Source: Enterobacter sp. Bisph1 (lineage in GTDB: Bacteria; Pseudomonadota; Gammaproteobacteria; Enterobacterales; Enterobacteriaceae). Taken from it: DNA of 64,000 bases. Positions 26,135 to 36,633 of this stretch are shown in pieces (positions within the stretch are counted from its first letter, which is position 1; each line of letters starts with the position of its first letter). The notes beneath the pieces are model-generated. The model made no database searches, was not told the DNA's origin, and saw nothing but the letters and a program-made list of their open reading frames with translations. Position numbers and translations under genes: made by a program. The DNA lies in assembly GCF_000814905.1 (NCBI RefSeq), contig NZ_JXAG01000035.1, positions 186,001 to 250,000 of the forward strand, given 5' to 3'.

Positions 26135-26773
26135 TTATTTTGCGCCTTCAACGGCTTCGCGAGCCAGACGGGTGATGCGATCGTAATCGCCCGCTTCCAG
26201 CGCGTCGGCCGGTACCAGCCAGGAGCCACCGATACACAGCACGCTTTTCAGCGCCAGGTAATCACGGTAGTTAGCCGGAGAGATACCGCCGGTCGGGCAG
26301 AAACGCACCTGCGAGAACGGGCCAGCAATCGCCTGCAGCGCTTTGGTGCCGCCGTTCGCTTCCGCCGGGAAGAATTTGAACTCTTTCAGGCCGTAGTCCA
26401 TACCCAGCATCAATTCTGACACGGTGCTGATACCCGGAATAAGCGGGATAGAACCTTCAACCGCCGCTTTCAGCAGCGGCTCGGTCAGACCCGGGCTAAT
26501 CGCAAACTGCGCGCCAGCGGCGGTGACTTCCGCCAGCTGCTGCGGGTTGAGCACGGTACCTGCGCCAATAATCGCATCAGGCACTTCTTTGGCGATAGCG
26601 CGAATAGCGTCCATCGCACAAGCCGTACGCAGCGTCACTTCCAGAACGCGAACACCGCCTGCAACCAGTGCTTTCGCCATCGGTACGGCGTGCTCCAGTT
26701 TGTTCACTACGATCACCGGCACTACCGGACCCGTTTTCAGGATTGCTTCCGCACTCGTTTTCCAGTTTTTCAT
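26135..26773 (-). CDS. eda: KHG/KDPG aldolase Eda
   Basis: Eda splits KDPG into pyruvate and glyceraldehyde-3-phosphate, the last step of the Entner-Doudoroff and hexuronate routes. The 212-residue class I aldolase keeps Glu45 and Arg49 (VLEVTLRT), the Schiff-base Lys near 133 (KEFKFFPAE) and the phosphate loop CPTGGIS. Residue 51 is Ala where E. coli has Glu, next to but not in the catalytic set. It follows edd by 38 bp as edd-eda. Confidence 0.97.
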   Translation of the reverse strand: MKNWKTSAEAILKTGPVVPVIVVNKLEHAVPMAKALVAGGVRVLEVTLRTACAMDAIRAIAKEVPDAIIGAGTVLNPQQLAEVTAAGAQFAISPGLTEPLLKAAVEGSIPLIPGISTVSELMLGMDYGLKEFKFFPAEANGGTKALQAIAGPFSQVRFCPTGGISPANYRDYLALKSVLCIGGSWLVPADALEAGDYDRITRLAREAVEGAK

Positions 26774-26811
26774 CAGTGTTTTTCTCTCGCCAGAACTAAA
26801 ATCTTGTCGTC

Positions 26812-28623
26812 TTAAAAAGTGATACAGGTCGCGCCCTGCTCCGCACCGGAAAGTTTCTCCCGCAGCGCACTAAACATTTCGCGCCCTGTGCCCACGCGCA
26901 TTGCGCTCAGGTCAGGAATATGTGGCTGACGTGCGGCAAGTTCGTTGTCATCCACCAGCAGGGTTAATTCGCCGGTCTGCCCGTTCACTCGAATAATGTC
27001 GCCATCACGTACTTTCGCCAACAATCCACCATCATACGCTTCTGGTGTAACGTGAATTGCCGACGGCACTTTACCTGATGCACCTGACAGCCGTCCATCA
27101 GTAACTAATGCAATTTTGAAACGGCGGTCCAATAATACACCAAGTGGCGGCATGAGTTTATGTAATTCTGGCATCCCGTTCGCTTTTGGCCCTTGATGAC
27201 GGACAACTACCACGCAATCACGGTCCAGCAGGCCCGCTTCAAAGGCCGGTAATACGTCATGCTGGCTTTCAAACACCACCGCCGGCGCTTCGATTACCTG
27301 ATTGTCATGCGGTACAGCGGAGGTTTTCATAACCGCGCGCCCAAGGTTGCCGCTCAGCACTTTGGTGCCGCCATGCTGCGAGAAAGGTTTATCGATGCTG
27401 GCAATCACGCTGTCATCTAAAGAAACCGCCGCCCCTTCGCGCCAGTCCAGCTCACCATTATTCAGCCATGGCTCATGGGTATAACGCGTCAGACCAAAGC
27501 CCGCCACGGTATTAACATCTTCATGCAGCAGACCGCCTTTGAGCAGCTCACGCAGTAATACCGGTACGCCGCCCGCGGCCTGGAAGTGGTTAATGTCCGC
27601 CGGGCCATTCGGGTAGAGGCGCGCCAGCAACGGCACGACATCGGAGAGATCGGAGAAATCATCCCAATTGATAATGATGCCCGCCGCCCGCGCCATCGCC
27701 ACCAGGTGCATGGTGTGGTTGGTTGAGCCGCCGGTTGCCAGCAGCGAAACGATACCGTTCACGACTACTTTTTCATCGATCATCTTGCCAAGGGGCATCC
27801 ACTCATTGCCGTTGCCCGTTAGACGTGTAACCTGGCGTGCGGCGGCTTCCGTCAGCGCCCTGCGCAGCGGCGCATCCGGATGCACAAACGAGGAGCCCGG
27901 CAGCTGCATGCCCATAAATTCAATCACCATCTGGTTGGTGTTGGCGGTGCCGTAGAACGTACAAGTGCCAGGCGCGTGATAGGAGGCCGCTTCTGATTCC
28001 AGCAGCGCCTGACGATCGACCTTGCCCTCGGCATAAAGCTGACGGATACGCACTTTTTCTTTATTAGCCAGGCCGCTCGCCATCGGACCTGACGGCACAA
28101 ACAGCGCGGGCAAATGGCCAAACGACAGCGCCGCCATCGCCAGACCGGGGACGATTTTGTCACATACGCCGAGGTACAACGCGCCATCAAACATATTGTG
28201 CGACAGACCGACAGCGGCAGACATGGCAATTACTTCGCGGCTCAGCAGGGATAGCTCCATCCCATCCTGGCCCTGCGTGACGCCATCGCACATCGCCGGA
28301 ACGCCGCCCGCAACCTGCCCGACCGCATTCACCGAATGCAGGGCTTTACGAATAATGTCCGGGTAGACTTCATACGGCTGGTGTGCGGAGAGCATGTCGT
28401 TATAGGAGGTGATGATGGCGATATTGTTGCGCAGCATGCTTTTAAGGGCGGCTTTATCGTCAGGCTGACAAGCGGCAAAGCCGTGTGCAAGGTTACCGCA
28501 GGCCAGGGTAGAACGTTGCACGGTGTCGCTTTTCGCTTGTTCAATACGCGCCAGATATGCTGAGCGGGTTTCGCGCGAACGTTCAATAATGCGATTTGTT
28601 ACGCGTAACATTGTAGGGTTCAT
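26812..28623 (-). CDS. edd: Phosphogluconate dehydratase Edd
   Basis: Edd dehydrates 6-phosphogluconate to KDPG, the first dedicated step of the Entner-Doudoroff pathway, using an oxygen-sensitive [4Fe-4S] cluster. The 603-residue protein belongs to the IlvD/Edd family. Visible cluster-ligand regions are [10 protein letters not shown] and VCDKI, and the C-terminal substrate motif is DGRLSGASG. Length equals E. coli Edd. A GntR-type operator lies about 195 bp upstream, next to the zwf stop. Confidence 0.97.
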   Translation of the reverse strand: MNPTMLRVTNRIIERSRETRSAYLARIEQAKSDTVQRSTLACGNLAHGFAACQPDDKAALKSMLRNNIAIITSYNDMLSAHQPYEVYPDIIRKALHSVNAVGQVAGGVPAMCDGVTQGQDGMELSLLSREVIAMSAAVGLSHNMFDGALYLGVCDKIVPGLAMAALSFGHLPALFVPSGPMASGLANKEKVRIRQLYAEGKVDRQALLESEAASYHAPGTCTFYGTANTNQMVIEFMGMQLPGSSFVHPDAPLRRALTEAAARQVTRLTGNGNEWMPLGKMIDEKVVVNGIVSLLATGGSTNHTMHLVAMARAAGIIINWDDFSDLSDVVPLLARLYPNGPADINHFQAAGGVPVLLRELLKGGLLHEDVNTVAGFGLTRYTHEPWLNNGELDWREGAAVSLDDSVIASIDKPFSQHGGTKVLSGNLGRAVMKTSAVPHDNQVIEAPAVVFESQHDVLPAFEAGLLDRDCVVVVRHQGPKANGMPELHKLMPPLGVLLDRRFKIALVTDGRLSGASGKVPSAIHVTPEAYDGGLLAKVRDGDIIRVNGQTGELTLLVDDNELAARQPHIPDLSAMRVGTGREMFSALREKLSGAEQGATCITF

Positions 28624-28745
28624 AGAGGCTCCTGAAATTTATCTGTCCGGGGTAGCGGCATTAAGGGTGTAAGAAGCTTTCCTTAGCAAGGAAAAAACAC
28701 CTGAGCACCGCACCCCAAGGGCAAAATCGCTTCAGCTAGTGTAAT

Positions 28746-28780
28746 AAAAAAAGCCCCGCTGGTGAATCCAGTCGGGGCCT
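28746..28780 (-). terminator. Terminator of zwf (in the edd leader)
   Basis: The minus strand has a stem GCCCCGACTGG pairing with CCAGCGGGGC (one bulge) followed by T7. It lies between zwf and edd. Because the GntR operator is upstream of it, the hairpin may also lie in the edd leader. Confidence 0.82.
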
Positions 28781-28817
28781 GAAAGATGAAAAAATGTTCG
28801 CAGAGCTGTGCTAGATC

Positions 28818-28833
28818 ATGTTACCGGTAAAAT
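28818..28833. promoter_or_regulatory. GntR operator upstream of edd
   Basis: ATGTTACCGGTAAAAT matches the palindromic GntR operator ATGTTACCGGTAACAT at 15 of 16 positions. In E. coli, GntR represses edd-eda in the absence of gluconate. A TATAGG element is just upstream in the edd direction. Confidence 0.85.
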
Positions 28834-28857
28834 AACACAGCCTATAACAGGGATTAA

Positions 28858-30333
28858 TTACTCAAACTCGTTCCAGGAACGGCCGTCGCGGGTGATCATC
28901 GCCACCGAGGCAACCGGTCCCCAGGTACCCGCCTGATAAGGCTTCGGCGAGTCATTATCTGCCGCCCAGGCTTCGGTAATGGAGTCGACCCATTTCCATG
29001 CCTCTTCCACTTCGTCACGACGCACAAACAGCGCCTGGATACCGCGCATAGTTTCCAGCAGAAGGCGCTCATAAGCGTCCGCCAGATGGGTCTGGTTAAA
29101 GGTTTCGGAGTAGCTCAGATCAAGCTTAGTGATTTGCAGGTTGTGCTTGTGATCCAGACCCGGCACTTTATTCAACACCTGAATATCGACCCCTTCGTCC
29201 GGCTGCAGGCGAATGGTCAGTTTATTCTGCGGCAGATCCTGCCAGGACTCTTTGAACAGGTTCAGTTCCGGGGTCTTAAAGTAGACCACCACTTCGGAGC
29301 ACTTCGTCGGTAAACGTTTACCGGTGCGCAAGTAGAATGGCACGCCCGCCCAACGCCAGTTATCAATATCGACACGAATAGCGACGAAGGTTTCGGTATT
29401 ACTGCTTTTATTCGCGCCCTCTTCTTCCAGATAGCCCGGCACTTTTTTACCCTGTGCAAAACCTGCCGTGTATTGACCACGGACGGTTTTTTCGCGCACG
29501 TTGGTGCGATCGATACGGCGCAGGGACTTGAGGACTTTTACCTTCTCGTCGCGAATGCTGTCGGCGCTCAGATCCGACGGCGGCGACATGGCAATCATGC
29601 ACAAAATTTGCAATAAGTGGTTCTGGATCATGTCGCGCATCTGGCCGGCCTGGTCGAAATAGCCCCAGCGCCCTTCAATGCCCACTTCTTCCGCCACGGT
29701 AATCTCCACGTGGTCGATAGTGCGATTGTCCCAGTTATTGACAAACAGAGCGTTGGCAAAACGCAGCGCCAACAGGTTGAGCACCGTCTCTTTACCAAGA
29801 TAATGGTCGATACGGTATACCTGGCACTCTTCGAAAAACTCGCCTACCTGGTCATTAATCTCTCGCGATGTCGCAAGGGAAGTGCCAAGGGGCTTTTCCA
29901 TCACCACGCGCGCAGGTTTCGCATTCAGCTTCGCTTCGCCCAGCCCTTTACAGATTGCGCCAAAGGTGCTCGGCGGCATGGCAAAATAGTTGATGGTGGT
30001 GCGGTTTTTCTGATCCAGCATCTCGCCGAGACGTTTGAACGCAGCGGTGTCATTCACATCAAGATTGCAAAAATCCAGACGGCTACACAATTTGTCCCAC
30101 AGGCTCTCGTCGATCTTTTCCTTCATAAAGGTTTCAAGCGCTTCACGCACAACCTTGGTATAGGCTTCCTTGTCCCAGTCAGCGCGGCCGACGCCCAGGA
30201 TACGGGTATCCGGGTGAATCTGACCCGCTTTTTCCAGTTGGTACAGGGAAGGCAGCAATTTCCGGCGGGCAAGATCGCCCTTGGCACCGAAAATGACCAG
30301 GTCACACGCCTGGGCTGTTTGTATTACCGCCAT
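28858..30333 (-). CDS. zwf: Glucose-6-phosphate 1-dehydrogenase Zwf
   Basis: Zwf oxidises glucose-6-phosphate to 6-phosphogluconolactone with NADP+, feeding the pentose phosphate and Entner-Doudoroff routes. The 491-residue protein shows the coenzyme motif [12 protein letters not shown] near residue 15 and the substrate/catalytic signature RIDHYLGKE near residue 175. Length equals E. coli Zwf. It is divergent from its probable repressor gene hexR, with a perfect HexR palindrome 49 bp upstream of its start. Confidence 0.98.
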   Translation of the reverse strand: MAVIQTAQACDLVIFGAKGDLARRKLLPSLYQLEKAGQIHPDTRILGVGRADWDKEAYTKVVREALETFMKEKIDESLWDKLCSRLDFCNLDVNDTAAFKRLGEMLDQKNRTTINYFAMPPSTFGAICKGLGEAKLNAKPARVVMEKPLGTSLATSREINDQVGEFFEECQVYRIDHYLGKETVLNLLALRFANALFVNNWDNRTIDHVEITVAEEVGIEGRWGYFDQAGQMRDMIQNHLLQILCMIAMSPPSDLSADSIRDEKVKVLKSLRRIDRTNVREKTVRGQYTAGFAQGKKVPGYLEEEGANKSSNTETFVAIRVDIDNWRWAGVPFYLRTGKRLPTKCSEVVVYFKTPELNLFKESWQDLPQNKLTIRLQPDEGVDIQVLNKVPGLDHKHNLQITKLDLSYSETFNQTHLADAYERLLLETMRGIQALFVRRDEVEEAWKWVDSITEAWAADNDSPKPYQAGTWGPVASVAMITRDGRSWNEFE

Positions 30334-30381
30334 GTCTTTCTCCTCAGTTGGCTATCCTGGAGTTTTCAGCCAGGCCTCAGT

Positions 30382-30396
30382 TGTAATTTTATTACA
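30382..30396. promoter_or_regulatory. HexR operator between zwf and hexR
   Basis: TGTAATTTTATTACA is a perfect inverted repeat (TGTAAT-N3-ATTACA), matching the HexR consensus known from gammaproteobacteria. It is in the zwf promoter region. A second weaker site, TGTAATCGTTTTACC, lies at 30644-30658 near the hexR start. Nothing else was found in the 344-bp intergenic region except a 12-bp palindrome ACAGTGCACTGT directly adjoining the operator (30394-30405). Confidence 0.85.
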
Positions 30397-30677
30397 GTGC
30401 ACTGTACTGCTTTTACGTCATTCCCGAAACTGTTACGCCTTGTCAGGATGTGCGTTATTTTGTTGTGATGAATAAAGGCCTTTTCCGCCTGAATCGCGCG
30501 GGATATGCGCCGCACGGGGCGCTAATAAAATCCGACTCTGATCATGTATTGAAAAAAAACAACAACATTTCCTGGCACTACTTACTATTCGGTGCGCCGC
30601 AAGGGTAATATCGGGCTAAACCGCATCGCGATTTCATCTCAAAGTGTAATCGTTTTACCATGAGTGCCTTATTACCC

Positions 30678-31547
30678 ATGAATATGCTGGAAAAAATCCA
30701 GTCACGGCTGGAACACCTTAGCAAATCTGAGCGAAAAGTGGCGGAAGTGATCCTCGCCGCGCCGGATCAGGCCATTCACTCAAGCATCGCCGCGCTTGCG
30801 CAAGACGCTGACGTGAGCGAACCGACCGTAAACCGTTTCTGCCGCAGCCTTGATACCCGCGGCTTCCCTGATTTCAAACTGCATCTGGCGCAAAGCCTCG
30901 CCAACGGCACGCCCTATGTTAATCGAAATGTCGATGAAGATGACAGTGTTGAAGCTTACACTGGCAAAATCTTCGAATCCGCTATGGCAAGCCTCGACCA
31001 CGTGCGTCAATCGCTGGATATGGCCGCCGTAAACCGCGCGGTGGATCTGCTGACCCAGGCGAAGAGAATCGCCTTCTTTGGCCTTGGATCGTCCGCTGCG
31101 GTTGCCCACGATGCGATGAATAAATTTTTCCGCTTTAACGTCCCGGTGGTTTACTCAGACGATATTGTGCTGCAACGGATGAGCTGTATGAATTGTAGCG
31201 ACGATGATGTGGTAGTGTTGATCTCCCATACAGGAAGAACCAAGAATTTAGTTGAACTGGCGCAGCTGGCCCGTGAAAACGATGCCATGGTCATCGCGCT
31301 GACTTCCGCAGGCACGCCGCTGGCACGGGAAGCGACGCTGGCGATTACCCTCGATGTGCCGGAAGATACCGATATTTATATGCCGATGGTCTCCCGGCTT
31401 GCGCAACTGACGGTGATTGATGTGCTGGCAACAGGTTTTACCTTGCGTCGTGGGGCGAAATTCAGAGATAACTTGAAGCGAGTCAAAGAAGCACTGAAAG
31501 AATCGCGCTTTGATAAAGAGCTGTTTATTAAAAGCGATAACCACTAA
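30678..31547 (+). CDS. hexR: RpiR-family regulator HexR
   Basis: HexR represses zwf, edd-eda and related genes and is released by KDPG. The 289-residue protein has an N-terminal helix-turn-helix (HSSIAALAQDADVSEPTVNR) and a C-terminal sugar-isomerase (SIS) domain with FGLGSSAAVAHDA and LISHTGRTKN. The ATG at 30678 is chosen to match E. coli; in-frame ATGs also occur at 30660 and 30684, and none has a strong ribosome site. It sits between zwf and pykA as in E. coli. Confidence 0.95.
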   Translation: MNMLEKIQSRLEHLSKSERKVAEVILAAPDQAIHSSIAALAQDADVSEPTVNRFCRSLDTRGFPDFKLHLAQSLANGTPYVNRNVDEDDSVEAYTGKIFESAMASLDHVRQSLDMAAVNRAVDLLTQAKRIAFFGLGSSAAVAHDAMNKFFRFNVPVVYSDDIVLQRMSCMNCSDDDVVVLISHTGRTKNLVELAQLARENDAMVIALTSAGTPLAREATLAITLDVPEDTDIYMPMVSRLAQLTVIDVLATGFTLRRGAKFRDNLKRVKEALKESRFDKELFIKSDNH

Positions 31548-31671
31548 TCGTTAATAAAAAAGCGGTAACCTCTTACGCTGTCCGATCTCACGCATCGCCC
31601 TTCACAGCGGGGCGCTAACTGACCGGATTTATGTTCACGCAACACCATGTTTTTAGTCAACGGAGTATTAC

Positions 31672-33114
31672 ATGTCCAGAAGGCTTCGCAGAACCAAAAT
31701 CGTAACCACCTTAGGCCCGGCTACCGATCGCGATAATAACCTTGAAAAGGTGATCGCAGCAGGCGCTAACGTGGTGCGTATGAACTTCTCTCACGGTACA
31801 GCTGAAGATCATAAACTACGTGCAGATAAAGTACGTGAAATTGCGGCAAAACTGGGACGTCACGTGGCTATCCTTGGCGATTTACAAGGGCCAAAAATCC
31901 GTGTCTCAACGTTTAAGGAAGGCAAAGTCTTCCTCAATATCGGTGATAAATTCCTGCTTGACGCCAACCTTGGCAAAGGCGAAGGCGACAAAGAGCAAGT
32001 GGGTATCGACTATAAAGGATTGCCCGCTGACGTGGTGCCGGGCGATATCCTGCTGCTTGACGACGGTCGCGTCCAGCTGAAGGTGCTGGAAGTTCAGGGC
32101 ATGAAAGTGTTTACCGAAGTCACCGTAGGCGGCCCGCTGTCGAATAACAAAGGCATTAACAAGCTGGGCGGCGGTCTCTCTGCCGAAGCGCTGACGGACA
32201 AAGACAAAGCGGATATCGTGACGGCTGCGCTGATCGGCGTTGACTATCTGGCGGTCTCTTTCCCGCGCTGTGGTGAAGATCTTAACTACGCTCGCCGTCT
32301 GGCGCGCGATGCTGGCTGTGACGCCAAAATTGTCGCCAAAGTCGAGCGCGCAGAAGCGGTCTGCAGTCAGGATGCGATGGATGATGTTATCCTCGCCTCC
32401 GATGTGGTGATGGTGGCTCGCGGCGATCTCGGCGTTGAAATTGGCGACCCGGAACTGGTGGGGATTCAGAAAGCGCTTATTCGTCGTGCGCGTCAGTTGA
32501 ACCGTGCGGTGATCACCGCCACGCAGATGATGGAATCGATGATTACCAACCCGATGCCGACCCGCGCGGAAGTGATGGATGTGGCGAACGCCGTGCTGGA
32601 CGGCACCGATGCGGTGATGCTATCGGCTGAAACCGCCGCCGGTCAGTATCCGTCTGAAACCGTTGCCGCAATGGCGCGCGTCTGCCTCGGCGCGGAAAAA
32701 ATCCCCAGCATCAACGTTTCCAAGCACCGCCTGGATATTCAGTTCGACAACGTAGAAGAAGCGATTGCGATGTCGGCGATGTATGCCGCAAACCACCTTA
32801 AAGGTGTAACCGCTATCATCACCATGACTGAATCTGGCCGCACGGCGCTGATGACGTCGCGCATTAGTTCGGGTTTACCGATTTTCGCTCTCTCGCGTCA
32901 TGAAAGAACCCTTAATCTGACGGCGCTGTACCGCGGCGTTACCCCGGTGCACTTTGACAGCGCCACCGACGGCGTGGCGGCAGCGAATGATGCCGTGAAC
33001 CTGCTGCGCGATAAAGGTTACCTGCTGTCAGGCGACCTGGTTATCGTGACCCAGGGCGATGTGATGAGCACCATCGGCACCACCAACACCACGCGTATTC
33101 TCACCGTCGAATAA
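31672..33114 (+). CDS. pykA: Pyruvate kinase II (PykA)
   Basis: PykA makes ATP and pyruvate from phosphoenolpyruvate. It is the AMP and sugar-phosphate-activated isozyme. The 480-residue protein has RMNFSHG near the N-terminus, the active-site segment [11 protein letters not shown] and the signature [12 protein letters not shown], then [10 protein letters not shown] and the C-terminal allosteric domain. Length equals E. coli PykA. It has its own terminator and lies downstream of hexR on the same strand. Confidence 0.97.
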   Translation: MSRRLRRTKIVTTLGPATDRDNNLEKVIAAGANVVRMNFSHGTAEDHKLRADKVREIAAKLGRHVAILGDLQGPKIRVSTFKEGKVFLNIGDKFLLDANLGKGEGDKEQVGIDYKGLPADVVPGDILLLDDGRVQLKVLEVQGMKVFTEVTVGGPLSNNKGINKLGGGLSAEALTDKDKADIVTAALIGVDYLAVSFPRCGEDLNYARRLARDAGCDAKIVAKVERAEAVCSQDAMDDVILASDVVMVARGDLGVEIGDPELVGIQKALIRRARQLNRAVITATQMMESMITNPMPTRAEVMDVANAVLDGTDAVMLSAETAAGQYPSETVAAMARVCLGAEKIPSINVSKHRLDIQFDNVEEAIAMSAMYAANHLKGVTAIITMTESGRTALMTSRISSGLPIFALSRHERTLNLTALYRGVTPVHFDSATDGVAAANDAVNLLRDKGYLLSGDLVIVTQGDVMSTIGTTNTTRILTVE

Positions 33115-33139
33115 GCGCTGCTGAAGGGCACAAAAGTTT

Positions 33140-33162
33140 AAGGCCTCTTACGAGGCCTTTTT
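33140..33162 (+). terminator. Terminator of pykA
   Basis: A perfect 8-bp stem AAGGCCTC/GAGGCCTT with loop TTAC is followed by TTTTTG. It lies 25 bp after the pykA stop, before convergent lpxM. Confidence 0.9.
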
Positions 33163-33166
33163 GTTG

Positions 33167-34138
33167 TCATTTTTTAGGGAACAGCTCTTGACGCTGGTAA
33201 GGCTCGGTTTCACCTGGTTTGCGCGTTTTTAACAGCTTAAGGATCCAGGTGTATTGTTCAGGACGCGGGCCAACGAAGATTTCCACCTCTTCGTTCATAC
33301 GCCTGGCAATCGTTATATCATCGGCGGTCAGCAGGTCATCCATTGGCGGTCGAACCTGAATAATCAAGCGATGCGTTTTGGCATCATACAGAGGGAACAG
33401 GGGCACCACGCGCGCGCGGCACACTTTCATCAGGCGGCCAATAGCCGGCAGGGTCGCTTTATAAGTGGCAAAGAAATCAACAAATTCGCTGTGCTCCGCG
33501 CCGTGATCCTGGTCCGGCAGATAGTAGCCCCAGTAGCCCTGTCGTATCGACTGGATAAAGGGTTTAATACCGTTATTGCGCGCATGCAGACGCCCGCCAA
33601 AACGACGGCGCACGGTATTCCACACATAATCGAAAACCTTATTGCCCTGGTTATGAAACATGGCAGCTATTTTTTGCCCCTGCGAGGCCATCAGCATCGC
33701 TGGAATATCGATGCCCCAGCCGTGGGGAACCAGAAAAATGACCTTCTCATCGTTGCGACGCATCTCATCGATAATCTCACCGCCCTGCCACTCCACGCGC
33801 GACTGGATCTTTTGCGGCCCGCGGATGGCCAGTTCCGCCATCATCACCATCGCCTGCGGCGCAGTGGCAAACATCTCATCAATAATCGCCTCCCTTTCCG
33901 CTTCGCTTTTTTCCGGGAAGCAGTAAAGGAGGTTAATCTGCGCACGCCGTCGCGCGCCTTTGCCTAACTTGCCGGCCATCCGCCCCAGTTTGCCAAGCAC
34001 AGGATCGCGTACCGACGGCGGGATTAATGCAACGCCAGCAAAAGCCAGCACCCCAAGCCACGCGCCCCAGTTGCGCGGATGACGAAATTCACTTTCAAAC
34101 TCGGGGATATACTCAGCGGTATTTTTTGTCGTTTCCAT
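33167..34138 (-). CDS. lpxM: Lipid A myristoyltransferase LpxM
   Basis: LpxM adds the last secondary acyl chain (myristate) to Kdo2-lipid A at the inner membrane. The 323-residue protein has one N-terminal hydrophobic segment (about 25-44), the acyltransferase motif HGWGID (HX4D, near residue 139) and conserved DQDHG later. Length equals E. coli LpxM. It is tandem with mepM but separated by a terminator. Confidence 0.96.
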   Translation of the reverse strand: METTKNTAEYIPEFESEFRHPRNWGAWLGVLAFAGVALIPPSVRDPVLGKLGRMAGKLGKGARRRAQINLLYCFPEKSEAEREAIIDEMFATAPQAMVMMAELAIRGPQKIQSRVEWQGGEIIDEMRRNDEKVIFLVPHGWGIDIPAMLMASQGQKIAAMFHNQGNKVFDYVWNTVRRRFGGRLHARNNGIKPFIQSIRQGYWGYYLPDQDHGAEHSEFVDFFATYKATLPAIGRLMKVCRARVVPLFPLYDAKTHRLIIQVRPPMDDLLTADDITIARRMNEEVEIFVGPRPEQYTWILKLLKTRKPGETEPYQRQELFPKK

Positions 34139-34207
34139 GCATCTTCCGCAGGCCAGAAATCATTGGGTAAAATTATGAGACAGTGTAGCGAGACGCCATC
34201 CATCGCA

Positions 34208-34243
34208 CAAAAGAAAAAGCCGATGCGGTTAAGGCATCGGCTT
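34208..34243 (-). terminator. Terminator of mepM
   Basis: A perfect 10-bp stem AAGCCGATGC/GCATCGGCTT is followed on the minus strand by TTTTTCTTTT. It lies 23 bp after the mepM stop. Confidence 0.9.
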
Positions 34244-34266
34244 CGGACGCGCATTTGTTAAACGAA

Positions 34267-35595
34267 TCAGTCGACGCTCAGCTGCGGTAAATACTCTTTC
34301 ACCTGCGCCAGATAATCTTTACGATCCGAACCGGCCAGCCCTTCTGTACGCGGCAGTTTCGCTGTTAACGGGTTGACCGCCTGCTGGTTGATCCATACTT
34401 CATAGTGCAGATGTGGGCCCGTAGAGCGTCCGGTGTTGCCGGAAAGCGCAATACGATCGCCACGTTTGACTTTCTGCCCCGGTTTCACCAGCAGCTTACG
34501 CAGATGCATATAGCGGGTGGTATAGGTGCGTCCATGACGGATTGCCACATAGTTACCGGCAGCGCCGCTGCGTTTCGCTACCACCACTTCGCCATCGCCT
34601 ACCGCCAGCACTGGCGTACCCTGCGGTAAGGCAAAATCCACCCCTTTATGCGGCGCAATACGACCGGTTACCGGGTTCAGACGGCGCGGATCGAAGTTTG
34701 ATGAGATACGGAACTGTTTAGACGTCGGGAAACGCAAGAAGCCTTTGGCCAGGCCAGTACCGTTACGATCGTAGAATTTGCCGTCTTCGGCACGAAACGC
34801 ATAATAATCTTTCCCGTCGGAACGCAAGCGCACGCCGAGCAGCTGGCTCTGTTCTTGCTTGCCATCGAGCATTTCGCGCGACATTAATACGGAGAACTGA
34901 TCGCCTTTTTTCAGCTTGCGAAAATCCATTTGCCACTGCATGGCTTTAATCACCGCGCTGACTTCACCACTAGAGAGGCCGGCATCACGGGCGCTACTGA
35001 CAAAGCTACCGCCGACGGTGCCTTTCATCACCGCGTTGACCCAATCGCCCTTTTGCAACTCGCTGGTCATTTTGAAACCGCCATCAATGCGGTCGTAGGT
35101 GCGGGTTTCACGACGGGACATCTCCCAGGTCAGGCGCTGTAAATCGCCATCGTCGGTCAGCGTCCAGGAAATTTGTTGGCCGATTTTCAGGTTACGCAGC
35201 TCTTTATCGGCTGCGGCGAGCTGACTGATATCGCCCATATCGATGCCGTACTGATTAAGAATACTGCTTAGGGTATCGCCGGTGGAGACCACATATTCAT
35301 GAACGCCAGCTTCATTGGCGGTTTTATCGTCCAGTTCATCCTGCGGGATTGCGTCTACGTCGTCATCGGAGGTGGTCTGATCGATAGGCTCACTGGCTTC
35401 CGGCAGCAAAGAACGAATCTCATTCCTCGGCAGTTCAATCGATTTTACGATGGGCGGGGTAGATTCAGGATGGTAAACATAGGGTCGCCAGACGGCGACG
35501 GTGAGTGTCAACACCGTAAGCGACCCCAGCATAACGCGATGGGGTCGGGGCAAATTACTGAATGCCAGGGCGACAGAGCGGGCTATCTGTTGCAC
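34267..35595 (-). CDS. mepM: Murein DD-endopeptidase MepM
   Basis: MepM cleaves D-Ala-mDAP cross-links to open space for new peptidoglycan. The 442-residue protein has an N-terminal membrane anchor (about 20-38) and a LysM domain (EYVVSTGDTLSSIL, about 100). The C-terminal M23 metallopeptidase domain has zinc ligands in HKGVDFALP and HLHYEVW. It is two residues longer than E. coli MepM. It lies 15 bp after znuA on the same strand, so it may be partly co-transcribed and Zur-influenced. Confidence 0.95.
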   Translation of the reverse strand: MQQIARSVALAFSNLPRPHRVMLGSLTVLTLTVAVWRPYVYHPESTPPIVKSIELPRNEIRSLLPEASEPIDQTTSDDDVDAIPQDELDDKTANEAGVHEYVVSTGDTLSSILNQYGIDMGDISQLAAADKELRNLKIGQQISWTLTDDGDLQRLTWEMSRRETRTYDRIDGGFKMTSELQKGDWVNAVMKGTVGGSFVSSARDAGLSSGEVSAVIKAMQWQMDFRKLKKGDQFSVLMSREMLDGKQEQSQLLGVRLRSDGKDYYAFRAEDGKFYDRNGTGLAKGFLRFPTSKQFRISSNFDPRRLNPVTGRIAPHKGVDFALPQGTPVLAVGDGEVVVAKRSGAAGNYVAIRHGRTYTTRYMHLRKLLVKPGQKVKRGDRIALSGNTGRSTGPHLHYEVWINQQAVNPLTAKLPRTEGLAGSDRKDYLAQVKEYLPQLSVD

Positions 35596-35610
35596 GTGTT
35601 CACTTCCTCG

Positions 35611-36555
35611 TTATTCTCCTTTCAGGCAGCTCGCATACTGATGAGAAAGCTGGGCAAGGAACTGCGAATAGCTCTCTTTGCCTGGCTTGATACCGATACC
35701 GAGTGGATCCAACGTTCCCATTCGAACGGATGTCCCTCTGGCGACGGCTTCTACGACCGCTGGCCTGAACTGTGGCTCAGCAAAAACGCAGACTGCTTTT
35801 TGCTCAACCAACTGTGTTCTGATTTGATGTAAACGCTGCGCACCAGGCTGAATTTCGGGGTTAACGGTAAAGTGACCCAATGGAGTCAGCCCGTAGTGTT
35901 TTTCAAAGTAGCCATAGGCGTCATGAAAAACGAAATACCCTTTCCCTTTCAGCGGTGCCAGCTCATTACCCACCTGCTTATCGGCCTGAGCTAAGGATGC
36001 TTCAAAAGCCTGCAGATTGGCGTCAAGCTTGGCTCGACTTTGCGGCATAACTTCCACTAATTTTTTATGGATTGCAACAGCTGACAACAGTGCAATTTCT
36101 GGCGACAGCCACAGATGCATGTTGTACTCACCGTGATGGTGATCGGCGTCACCTTTTTCGTCATGATGATGCCCGCCATCGTGCTCTTCCTCGTCCTCAT
36201 CTGCCCCTTTCATGAGCAACGCCTTCACGCCATCGATTTCAGCCATCGTCACCAATTTTTGCGGCGGGAGTTGTCCGGCAGATCGTGACATAAAGGATTC
36301 CATTTCGGGTCCGACCCAAAATACTAAGTCCGCGTTCTGTAAACGTTTTACATCGGAGGGACGCAGTGAATAATCATGCTCGGAAGCACCGTCAGGAAGT
36401 AACACTTCAGTAGATGTTACCCCGTCGGCAATTGCGGAGGCGATAAACCCCAGCGGCTTTAATGATGTCACGACAGCAGCGTTAGCAGTTTGTGCTGCGC
36501 TACTTAAAAGCTCAGCGGATAACGCTGCGCAAAGAAGCGTATTTTTATGTAACAT
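35611..36555 (-). CDS. znuA: Zinc ABC transporter substrate-binding protein ZnuA
   Basis: ZnuA captures Zn2+ in the periplasm and passes it to ZnuBC. The 314-residue precursor has a signal peptide (to about residue 26, ending ANAA). It has the metal-ligand segments [10 protein letters not shown] and [14 protein letters not shown], and a His/Asp/Glu-rich flexible loop at about 122-145 that contains [13 protein letters not shown]. Length is close to E. coli ZnuA (310). It is divergent from znuCB across a Zur-like site. Confidence 0.96.
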   Translation of the reverse strand: MLHKNTLLCAALSAELLSSAAQTANAAVVTSLKPLGFIASAIADGVTSTEVLLPDGASEHDYSLRPSDVKRLQNADLVFWVGPEMESFMSRSAGQLPPQKLVTMAEIDGVKALLMKGADEDEEEHDGGHHHDEKGDADHHHGEYNMHLWLSPEIALLSAVAIHKKLVEVMPQSRAKLDANLQAFEASLAQADKQVGNELAPLKGKGYFVFHDAYGYFEKHYGLTPLGHFTVNPEIQPGAQRLHQIRTQLVEQKAVCVFAEPQFRPAVVEAVARGTSVRMGTLDPLGIGIKPGKESYSQFLAQLSHQYASCLKGE

Positions 36556-36585
36556 AATGCAACTATTGTTCGTCAGGAGTGAGTT

Positions 36586-36609
36586 TGGTGTGATATTATA
36601 ACATTCTAC
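36586..36609. promoter_or_regulatory. Zur operator between znuA and znuC
   Basis: GTGTGATATTATAACATTCTAC is an imperfect palindrome with the TATAACATT core of enterobacterial Zur sites. It is positioned to control both divergent zinc-uptake units. It was identified by motif and context. Confidence 0.7.
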
Positions 36610-36633
36610 AACTTGTGCAACCCTCTAAATGTT

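Noticed and set aside
26600-26640. Possible active-site loss in Eda (Glu to Ala in LRTACA)
   Set aside because: By counting, the change is at residue 51. The catalytic Glu45 and Arg49 in VLEVTLR are intact, so the enzyme should be active.
30388-30412. SoxS/MarA box upstream of zwf
   Set aside because: A GCAC element exists but the downstream part of the marbox consensus does not align well on either strand.
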